From assembly GCA_000697335.1 (NCBI GenBank), contig JNEM01014676.1:1-15924 (forward strand): a stretch of DNA of 15,924 nucleotides, in the 5' to 3' direction. The position numbers and the translations under genes were made by a program. The notes below the pieces were generated by a model. That model was not told where the DNA came from, searched no databases, and saw nothing but the letters and a program-made list of their open reading frames with translations. Of the stretch, positions 8,679-15,924 are shown piece after piece (the first letter of the stretch is position 1; each line of letters begins with the position of its first letter). Origin of the DNA: Conidiobolus incongruus B7586. Lineage: Eukaryota > Entomophthoromycota > Entomophthoromycetes > Entomophthorales > Conidiobolaceae.

Positions 8679-9749
8679 TTAGAGTTTGGTGAGAATGTTG
8701 ATGGAATAGTTTTGGTTCTCATCAATCCAAGACTTCGTCAATTCCATACCAATGGATTCTACCATTTGTTTGAACTGCTCACGAGTGAATTTGAAGGAAT
8801 ACTCAACATGGATGATTTCGTCCTTGGCTACTGGGATTTCAATAGCTTCTTTGTTGGGCTTGGAATAGGTTATAATCTGGTCAATTTTGGATTTGTAGGC
8901 ACTTTCGTGAAATCCCTTATCCATGTCAGTTACACTATGGTACTTGAAGTTATCACGATCAATGAATTTATATCCCAAAATATCATTAATATGGTCCAAA
9001 CCATTCATAATGAATTCTTCACTAACTCCGTGAGGATCATCATAAGCATACCCAACTTCGTGGGCATTTCTGCAGTGGTCAACTCCGACTAGGAATTTAT
9101 CACCCTTGTTGAGACCATTGACGAATTTTGTAAGGAATTCAACATTTTCTTCGTAGGTGAGATTGCCGAGACTGCTTCCTAACCACAGAATAATTTTGGG
9201 GTTGCGAATTTGTGACCAGTTCTTTTGAAGGTAACGAAGACCGTCGTCGTATGTACCCCAAAGACCAAAAGTGTTCACAGCGTTGAACTCACCGATCTGT
9301 TTGAGAGATTTGGTCAATTCAGATTCCATCACGTCCAAAGCGTAGTAGTCGACGCCTTCCTTGTCGCTAGTGTCAATACTCTTCAAAATGAGCTGTGTTT
9401 TGCGTAGGGATCCTGATCCCAATTCGATGATTTTGGAATTGTTGGGAATATATTGGAGGATCTCTTTCATATTATTCTTTAAAAGTCCTATTTCGCAATT
9501 GGTCAAGTAGTACTCCTCCAAGTAGGTAATCGAATCGAATAACTGTAGGCCCTTGTTGTCGTAGAGGATTAGAGTGGGAAGCTCCTTCTGACCGGATTGG
9601 TTCAATCCCGAAATGATTAAACTTTCGAGATCAAAGTCCTTAGCGCTAGGGTCCCTGATATCTACGAGCTTAACATCGTGTATAGCTTCTTCCTTACTAT
9701 TAGGACTCTTGAGATCCTTAGATAAATTGGAGTGTACAGAAGTAGTCAT
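8679..9749 (-). CDS. EgtD-family SAM-dependent methyltransferase (histidine/aromatic amino acid N-methyltransferase-like)
   Basis: A 356-residue intronless protein of the EgtD/Egt1 N-terminal type (Pfam Methyltransf_33), which trimethylates the alpha-amino group of histidine or related amino acids using S-adenosylmethionine. Visible signatures in order: LPTLILYDNKGLQLFD (57-72), EEYYLTNCE (78-86), the SAM-binding motif I ELGSGSLRKT (109-118), YYALDV (135-140), LWLGSSLGNL (188-197), GVDHCRN (222-228) and VEYSFKFT (315-322). By eye, Asn196 and Glu316 fall where mycobacterial EgtD has its histidine-binding Asn166 and Glu282, so the enzyme looks intact. Length matches a complete single-domain member; there is no DinB or FGE-sulfatase domain as in fungal Egt1 fusions. 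The frame is open from a TTG at 9779, but the ATG at 9749 has a good context (AAGAAAATGAC). Substrate is uncertain: histidine, or another amino acid as in the ergot EasF branch. Cytosolic; no signal peptide. Confidence 0.88.
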   Translation of the reverse strand: MTTSVHSNLSKDLKSPNSKEEAIHDVKLVDIRDPSAKDFDLESLIISGLNQSGQKELPTLILYDNKGLQLFDSITYLEEYYLTNCEIGLLKNNMKEILQYIPNNSKIIELGSGSLRKTQLILKSIDTSDKEGVDYYALDVMESELTKSLKQIGEFNAVNTFGLWGTYDDGLRYLQKNWSQIRNPKIILWLGSSLGNLTYEENVEFLTKFVNGLNKGDKFLVGVDHCRNAHEVGYAYDDPHGVSEEFIMNGLDHINDILGYKFIDRDNFKYHSVTDMDKGFHESAYKSKIDQIITYSKPNKEAIEIPVAKDEIIHVEYSFKFTREQFKQMVESIGMELTKSWIDENQNYSINILTKL

Positions 9750-9843
9750 TTTCTTAACCAAAAAATATTTTTCAAGCAATTAAACTGATAGATAATAAAC
9801 TTTATAAAATCATTAATCAACTTTGAATGATTAAAATTAAATG

Positions 9844-9851
9844 TATATATA
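9844..9851 (-). promoter_or_regulatory. Possible TATA box of the methyltransferase
   Basis: TATATATA about 95-100 bp upstream of the ATG at 9749, a distance like that of the paralogue promoters. In such AT-rich DNA the match alone is weak. The C-rich element of the paralogue cluster is absent here. Confidence 0.35.
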
Positions 9852-10612
9852 TCTATTACACAATTATATAACTGAGGTAATATTTTTTTAAATTGGTTTG
9901 AATTAATTTTTTAATCTTTTTATGAACATTGGAATGCTTTATATTCTAACAGTCCTATTTAAAGAAAATCAATACTAACGATCATAACCTGCTATAGCTT
10001 AATACTAGCCAATAATAACTACTAATGTTCAAATTGATTCGAAGATTGACGTCAACTATTCCAATTTTAGTTTAATTTCAAAAAATAATTGAGGAGTTGA
10101 AATGATTTCATCTATCACAGATCATTATCAAGCCAGTTTTATTTTTCTTATTTCTTTTTAAGTGTGGCTTTTCAATGGAGGAGGAGAAGGAGGAGGATGA
10201 TTGGTTTGTAGTGTCATAAGACAGATTGATTTGAGACTTGGCTATTATGATAAATAAGGTAATTACATCATTATGATAGAATTATTTGTCAAAATTTTTA
10301 AGATAACTTTGAATTAATAATACGAAACAATTGGTGAGAATTGTTTGAAAGTGAGGATATAAAAGTTGAAATTTTATTTTCATATTAGAAATATTAATTA
10401 TTATAGTAGCATTATTATATCGTATAATCCAATAAAAAATATTTATGCCTTAATAATATTAATGATTTAATTATTGAATAGGATGTGGGGATTTGTTCAA
10501 TTGTGTGAAAATGAATAATAATTTCAAAAAATTTGAGTGATATCAATTAAATAAATTGGAACATTAATTACAAATAAAAAAAAGAGTTGAAAAAAGAGAA
10601 AATAATAAATAT
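9852..10612. other. Intergenic region between methyltransferase and tRNA, with a purine tract
   Basis: This is AT-rich DNA upstream of the methyltransferase. The only notable feature is a GGAGGAGGAGAAGGAGGAGG-type purine run at about 10177-10197, which on the minus strand is a CT-rich tract roughly 430 bp upstream of the methyltransferase ATG. A 14-codon plus-strand frame (10175-10219) overlaps it. I do not call it a gene. Confidence 0.5.
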
Positions 10613-10617
10613 AAAAA
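10613..10617 (-). terminator. RNA polymerase III terminator of tRNA-Tyr
   Basis: TTTTT on the minus strand, beginning two bases after the discriminator base of the tRNA. This is the usual form and place of a Pol III stop. Confidence 0.8.
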
Positions 10618-10618
10618 G

Positions 10619-10702
10619 TCCGACCAACCGGAATTGAACCAGTGACCTAGAGATTACAGCTTAAACTACAGTCTCCCGCTCTACCAACTGAGCTATAGTC
10701 GG
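10619..10702 (-). tRNA. tRNA-Tyr (anticodon GUA) with an 11-nt intron
   Basis: The minus strand folds as a complete cloverleaf. The acceptor CCGACTA pairs with TGGTCGG (one G-U), with discriminator A. The D arm is TAGCTCAGTTGGTAGAGC. The anticodon stem is GGAGA/TCTCT (one G-U) and the T arm is ACTGG-TTCAATT-CCGGT. C1:G72 is the identity pair typical of eukaryotic tRNA-Tyr. The loop CTGTAG...A holds anticodon GUA (10667-10669), with an intron TTTAAGCTGTA at 10655-10665, after position 37 as in other eukaryotic tRNA introns. Mature length is 73 nt before CCA, which is not encoded. The internal A box (TAGCTCAGTTGG) and B box (GGTTCAATTCC) are both intact. Confidence 0.95.
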
Positions 10703-10936
10703 CTTATATCTGCGGCCATTTTTAAATTAATAAACAATGTTTAGCCATTTTTTAATCTACAATTCAATTAATTTTTATTAGTATAATATCAATTAATCAA
10801 ATTATTACCGAATATTTATATTATTTTTTAATTTATTTATTTATTTTTCTATTTAATCTTAATAATATCAAAACTTTTCTCAATTACATCTCTATTTTTT
10901 TATATATCAATTTTATTTCAAAAAATTTTGAAGAAT

Positions 10937-10954
10937 ATTATTATTATTATTATT
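10937..10954. repeat. (ATT)6 microsatellite
   Basis: A perfect trinucleotide run of six units in intergenic DNA. Confidence 0.85.
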
Positions 10955-12857
10955 TTTATCTCTCACTAAATTATTTATGTTATAAATCAGATATAATCTA
11001 ATAAGAATATCCAAAGAATGTTATAATTAATTATTTTTACATTTTAAATTTGATAATAAAAAATTGATTAAATTAAATGAAAATGATTATATTAATACAC
11101 ACTGCGAAAATAAATAACTTATTTAATTCGCTCGTTAACTTAAAATCCATAATTTTTAAAATTATTTTATCTTTGATTAATTTATAAATCTTTAACTTAG
11201 TAATATATTTAATTATGATTTTATAGAAATTGTTTTAATGAAAATTGGTTAAAAATACAATTTTTTTCCAGTTGAGAATTCTTAAAACTTGATTTAATTT
11301 GATTTAATTATCTCAAAATATATTATACATTCTTAATTATCCTACAAAGAATACTCACATAATATCAATTATTTTTCAATTTCCATAAATTATCTTAATA
11401 ATTATTAATCAGCTATTATATTTATCCATTCCAATTTTTTCAGTTGGTTTAAATTATTCATACTCATTCACTAATTATCCAGAATATAATTTAACTCCAA
11501 TATCATTACCTATATAAAATCATATTATTAAAACAGTAAAAAATCAAACGATAATAATATATTTAAGGTTCAAATTTGTCAACAAATACAATTTGACATA
11601 TTTTTAATGCGTTGGTTATTAATTAAAAAAATTAATTCAAAATGGAAACAAAGAAAATTTTTAATTAAGAATTTATCCCAAAAATTCTAATATTTCTTTT
11701 TGATATCCATTCATCATTAACACAGTTTGAATATATAATGATTTTTTTGAGCATGGGAAGATATTTTCAAAGAAAAAAAATTGAGTAATTTTATATCATA
11801 GATACTGATCTTTTGATAATTTGTGTTATTAAATAATTGTATATTACTAATGTCTGGGAAAAGTATTTTGAAATGTATTAGAAATACAAAACTCTTGTCA
11901 AATTAAAATGATAAATCTATTTCCAAATTTAAAATTGCCAAAAAATTATGAGGTGGAATAAATTTCATAATTGACAATTAATCCTGTCAGAAACTATTGA
12001 AAATTATTGAAACAATTTCAAAGGTGGATTTAAATGCTTAAACATATCTTTCATATTCTGATTAATCGCTATAATCTTGTAAACATGATCGTTTTAGGTT
12101 TATGTATAATAATCTATTGTATATTTCTCTTTTTATATTAAAATTTCATTATACATTTAAAATTTACCTCAATTAAATCGATTCGTTGAATTTCATGTTT
12201 ATTAACAAGATTTACTATATATTTATAATAATTTTGTTTTAATATGTATATTTATAATTTTTTCTAAATGATTAAGCGTATCATTTGTAATATAATAAAA
12301 TAATAATATGGGCAGCTGAAATTTTCAAATTTTATCATTGTATACTAATGCTAAGTTATTACAGAGAATTTAATTACTTTTTTTCAATTTGCTATATGCA
12401 AATGACTATATTATATGAAATATATTATTTAGTAATTAGAAATGATACTATTGATATTAATTCAATCTTAATAGCTTTTAACTATCATTTTAAATTTTTG
12501 ATTAAACTTTTTTTAAATTTTTATTGATATTTCTATTATAATACTTTTAATTAAGAGCAAGGTCTTCTATGATGTTTTATATACCAATCTTTCCAATATA
12601 TTCAAATCATTTTATTGTTATTTATAAAATTTAAAAGAGACAAGAAATATATAATAACTCATTTTGATTATTTTGATTTATTTATTATTAAATTTGATAA
12701 TTTATAGTATATTTTAACATTGATAATTATAAATTCATTATATATAATTGAAATATTAATATAAAATATAATTAATATAAATTCCCAATATCAGACATTT
12801 ATTATCAAATCTTCAAAACCTATATTATAAAGCCATTTTAAAAGGATAATATTATTA

Positions 12858-12905
12858 TGCTAATAATTTAACTCCTGTAATTATAATATTATGAAATTAT
12901 TAGCA
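12858..12905. repeat. Perfect 12-bp inverted repeat with 24-bp loop
   Basis: Arms TGCTAATAATTT (12858-12869) and AAATTATTAGCA (12894-12905) are exact reverse complements. It could be a hairpin or a remnant of a small inverted-repeat element. No target-site duplication stands out. Confidence 0.5.
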
Positions 12906-14254
12906 AATTAATATGATTTTATGAAAATTTAATATGAATTCAAAATTGAAAAACTATATAAAACTAATTAAACATAATTAATACATTTTAATAGAAAATT
13001 CTATTAGAATTATATCAAATAAATACTTTTAATTAAAAAGTTTAACTATCAAAATATTAATATATAATTTTGAATTTTTTTAATAAAATAATATATTTTA
13101 AAATATTAATAAAAAATAATTAAAATAGAAATATTAATAAGATTATATATTAAATTATATTTATTTTTATTATAATATATAAAAGTTTAAGATTTTTTAT
13201 TATAGTAAATTTAAATTATAAATTTATATTGTCATGTTTTAATTTATATAAATATAAAAATCAAAGTATAAAATTTTAATAATAAGTAAATTTAAACAAG
13301 TTTAATAATTTTATTTCAAATTTTGTAAATATGAAATTAAACTGATTCTAATAAAAATATGATTATAATTGATATAAAAAACATTGCTGACTATATATTG
13401 ATGTTTATTATATTATGATAGGTTAGAAATAATTTATAATATATATTTATTCTGAATTCCATATAATTCTATTAGAATTTTTGGTTAATTATTTAATATT
13501 GAATCTAAATCATATCCTATAGTTTTATTATTCTAATTATTTTAAGAAAAAAATCTATATTTAAAAAATCATTATTATGATTAATTGATATTTTTAACTC
13601 AATAGTAATAAAGTTAAATATAATCTTGAAGCAAAGATTTGATTTTTATAGCTTTGAATATAATTGGAACACCATATTATAAAGCTAATTATTATTATTC
13701 AATTAATTATAAAATGATCTATATTATTTGTAATTAATAACTGAAAATATCTCTTTATTATATGAATATATATTATCATTAATTATATAAAGTTCTTATT
13801 AAATTTTATTATAATATTTTTCAATTTAATATATATAAAGTAGAATGATCATTTAACTCAGTCAAGTATAAAATAATAGTGATTAAACTAGTTCTGATCT
13901 TATTTAAATAAATTAAAATAAATTCATAATAAGAAATTAATTAGAGATTTACCATATACTATAAAAAAAGTTGAAATATTATTAAAAAAAACAAATCCTA
14001 AAATAATAAAGAATGTGAAATTTCCAATGGTTATATAAATTGATTGAATAATTTAAATTTAAAAATTTTTACAATATTTCTTTTTTATTTATAATAAAAT
14101 GATCAATTAAAAAGTTTTTAAATATTATTATCTAAATTATAAAATAATGGGAAATATTTTAATTTTTGATTGTTTAAATATATTATTAGTTTGAAATAAA
14201 TAAATATATATAAAGTTTATAGGAAATAGTATATTTTTAATATATATATATATA

Positions 14255-14284
14255 CTAACCTGCAAAAGTAAGTTATAAAATCAA
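14255..14284 (+). repeat. Left terminal inverted repeat
   Basis: CTAACCTGCAAAAGTAAGTT continues to ATAAAATCAA and matches the reverse complement of 15790-15819 with two differences (G/A and C/T). It contains the outer 17-bp repeat CAAAAGTAAGTTATAAA at 14263-14279. Confidence 0.85.
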
Positions 14285-14440
14285 ATATATATATATATTT
14301 TAATTAATAACTAAAACAATTGTATATATTAGATTACTTGAAACTATAATATATAATTAAGGTATATTATTTAATAATAAATAAATATATTTAGATATAT
14401 TTAATAAACTATTAGCAAAAATATTAACCTTTAATATTTA

Positions 14441-14480
14441 ACTAAGGTGAGTTATAAATTTGTAGGTTTTTGAGATAAAA
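14441..14480 (+). repeat. Left inner inverted repeat
   Basis: This includes CTAAGGTGAGTTATAAA (14442-14458), which aligns to the outer repeat at 14263-14279 with three differences. It then runs through TTTGTAGGTTTTT to GATAAAA. Its inverted partner is 15597-15638. It is probably the inner transposase-binding site. Confidence 0.75.
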
Positions 14481-14579
14481 AGATATATTTAATAATATAT
14501 AACTATATCTTTTTTCTCATTTATTATTATTTTATATAATATTTTATAGATATACTAAATTTTTTTATTAGTATTATTA

Positions 14580-15592
14580 TACTTAAATCCCTCTTTAAAA
14601 AAATCTACTTGTATATCAATTAACTTTATAAAAAAGATAAATCAACTTGTGATATTATTAGAATTACTAGTGTTAACTAGTTTATTATAGTTAAAGCTGT
14701 TAAGAATAGCAATAAAAACATATTTAAACTTAAACTTAAATGTGTTAAAATTATAAATAAATATTATAAGAAGTATATTTATAGGTTAGTTAATATAAAC
14801 AAGTATAATACTACTATAGAAATATAGCAGGAATTATAAAACTATATAAGAATATTAGTTAACACTAATATTATTATATATACTTTATATTAATATAGAT
14901 ACCACTTATACTTTAAGAAAAAATACTTTTAACTAAAAAAATCCTACTATAAAACTAAGTGGGAGTTTAAATGTTATTACTAATATTAAACTAAAACTAA
15001 TTAAAATAAAGTTATTTAGTTTAATAAAATAAAAATATACTTTAATAGATTTAATAAAAAAGTTAGATGCTTTAAAAAAAATAAAATTACTTTATAACTA
15101 TTATGTTAATTTTACCTAAAAATATAATAATAGGTTAATTATTATTTAAGGATATATGTTATCTTTAGGTGTAAAATATCTTTGTAAAGTTAATAAAGGA
15201 ATTAATATTGAGATATATTAAAGTATTTTAAATAATAAATTAAAAAAAACTATTGAATAATATAGGTTAAATAAATCTAATGTTATTTTTTAATAAGATA
15301 ATGTTATTTACTATACTATAACTTTTACTACTAAATAACTTAAAAATAACAAGATAATAGTTATAAAGTAGCTTTTTTAATTTTTTAATTTTAACCTAAT
15401 TAAACACTTTTGGGATTAGTTAAAAAAAGTTATTAAGGTTTTCCCTTTAGTAAAAAATTTAAATCAACTTTAAAAATATATTTAAGAAATATAAAACAAA
15501 ATTAATTTTTTTAGTATAAGAAGTTAGTTGATTTTATACCCTATAAACTTAAAAAAGTTAGAAAAGTTAAAGGTAGATACACTAAATTTTAA
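14580..15592 (+). pseudogene. Degenerate Tc1/mariner transposase
   Basis: This is a plain DNA-transposon transposase remnant. The clearest part is one reading frame from 15150 to about 15550: GYMLSLGVKYLCKVNKG, then a stop-stop-DN motif whose Asp codon (15297) replaces the usual F-Q-Q-D-N, then LIKHFWD, where Lys (15402) stands at the catalytic Glu of the usual P-I-E-H-L-W. Asp and Lys are separated by 34 residues. The C-terminal end KGRYTKF-stop (15569-15592) is in another frame, so an indel lies between. Many stops sit where Gln or Trp codons are expected (CAA to TAA, TGG to TAG). The N-terminal half is too decayed to delimit, so the start is approximate. Confidence 0.8.
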
Positions 15593-15596
15593 TTTT

Positions 15597-15638
15597 TTTT
15601 ATCACTAAAAACCTATAAATTTATAACTTACCTTAAGT
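15597..15638 (-). repeat. Right inner inverted repeat
   Basis: The reverse complement reads ACTTAAGGTAAGTTATAAAT, then TTATAGGTTTTT and GATAAAA, pairing with 14441-14480. Two of the differences are G in the left copy against A in the right, both in a TpG context. It begins just after the transposase stop at 15590-15592. Confidence 0.75.
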
Positions 15639-15789
15639 AAAATTTAAGTGTTTATATTTTAACTAATTAATAACTAAATATCATTATATAATGATATATA
15701 TTATTAATTAATATAATAGATTTTAATTATTTAATTTAAATTTGTTTCATTAAATATTAATCAAGTTATTAATAAAAATATAAGTGTTT

Positions 15790-15819
15790 TTGATTTTATG
15801 ACTCACTTTTGCAGGTTAG
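15790..15819 (-). repeat. Right terminal inverted repeat
   Basis: The reverse complement begins CTAACCTGCAAAAGTGAGTC and contains the outer 17-bp repeat CAAAAGTGAGTCATAAA (15795-15811). It is followed by (TA)n DNA and a TA at 15820-15821. Confidence 0.85.
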
Positions 15820-15821
15820 TA

Positions 15822-15924
15822 TATATATATATATATACTATTATATTAATAAATATAAAATTTCTATACTAAGTTATATAAAATATTATATCCAATTTAA
15901 TAAAAGCTTATTAAAATATATTTA
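15822..15924. other. AT-rich right flank
   Basis: A TA-repeat remnant and AT-rich DNA to the end of the window. Nothing else is seen. Confidence 0.6.

Larger units (their letters stand above)
10703..14254. other. 3.5-kb extremely AT-rich gene desert
   Basis: I find no coding frame, RNA gene or transposon ends in this stretch. It carries simple repeats (ATT x6 at 10937-10954) and one perfect 12-bp inverted repeat, TGCTAATAATTT at 12858-12869 with its complement at 12894-12905. From about 13100 onward G and C become rarer still, up to the transposon. It may include older, fully decayed transposon DNA, but nothing is recognisable by eye. Confidence 0.6.
14255..15819 (+). mobile_element. Full-length but inactive Tc1/mariner DNA transposon (1.57 kb, DD34E type)
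   Basis: The ends are inverted repeats starting CTAACCTGCAAAAGT (left 14255, right 15819 on the minus strand), flanked on both sides by TA inside TA-repeat DNA, as expected for Tc1/mariner insertion at TA. About 180 bp inside each end is a second, related inverted pair (14442-14458 and 15620-15636), giving an IR/DR layout. The interior holds a plus-strand transposase remnant whose last two catalytic positions are 34 residues apart (DD34E). Because the insertion lies in a TA microsatellite, the exact terminal base pair is uncertain by a few bases. The transposase is riddled with stops, so the copy is dead. Confidence 0.88.

Noticed and set aside
8643-9092. Plus-strand open frame of 149 codons
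   Set aside because: It lies antisense to the 3' part of the methyltransferase, whose motifs are unmistakable. It has no recognisable features of its own.
9750-9779. TTG start adding ten residues to the methyltransferase
   Set aside because: The ATG at 9749 has a good initiation context, and the extension has no family match.
14441-15638. Two nested transposons, one bounded by the inner repeats
   Set aside because: Inner and outer repeats align with each other and are evenly spaced at both ends, and only one transposase is present. IR/DR ends of a single element are simpler.
1-15924. CRISPR array, prophage or bacterial operon structure
   Set aside because: No spaced direct repeats were seen. 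The intron-bearing tRNA-Tyr, monocistronic spacing, TATA promoters and GPI tails point to a eukaryote.

Overview
The window looks like nuclear DNA of a very AT-rich fungus. Five intronless protein genes of near-normal composition sit in intergenic DNA that is almost all A and T. The evidence for a fungus is a cluster of small secreted eight-cysteine proteins with signal peptides and GPI-type tails, a fungal-style EgtD-like methyltransferase, an intron-bearing eukaryotic tRNA-Tyr and a degenerate Tc1/mariner element. The lineage cannot be fixed from the sequence. The base composition would suit an early-diverging AT-rich group such as Zoopagomycota/Entomophthorales (inference, low confidence). 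The RIP-like decay of the transposon and the CFEM-like cysteine pattern would be more usual in Dikarya.

Layout. Positions 1-1530 are AT-rich with no gene. From 1531 to 7791 lie four paralogues, two on the minus strand (1531-1998, 3264-3848) and two on the plus strand (5811-6287, 7309-7791), so the middle pair is divergent. All four have the same cysteine spacing (C-x8-C-x10-C-x5-C-x-C-x8-C-x3-C-x20-C), a Pro/Gly-rich linker, a conserved ATATFRSG...SYRNS stretch and a hydrophobic C-terminal tail. Genes 1, 3 and 4 also share a promoter module: a 19-bp C-rich element about 50 bp upstream of a TATA box, which is 86-97 bp upstream of the ATG. Gene 2 is the divergent member. Its linker has grown into a strict four-residue proline repeat and it keeps only part of the promoter motif.

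A stand-alone EgtD-family methyltransferase lies at 8679-9749 (minus) and a tRNA-Tyr(GUA) with an 11-nt intron at 10619-10702 (minus). About 3.5 kb of gene-free, extremely AT-rich DNA follows. At 14255-15819 there is a complete-length but dead Tc1/mariner transposon in a TA repeat. It has terminal inverted repeats, a second inner pair of binding-site-like repeats (IR/DR layout) and a DD34E-type transposase remnant decayed by C-to-T/G-to-A changes.

The four paralogues probably act together at the cell wall or plasma membrane and are probably co-regulated. Their resemblance to CFEM haem-binding proteins is inferred only from cysteine spacing, one aspartate and the GPI tail. Nothing links the methyltransferase, tRNA or transposon to them beyond position.
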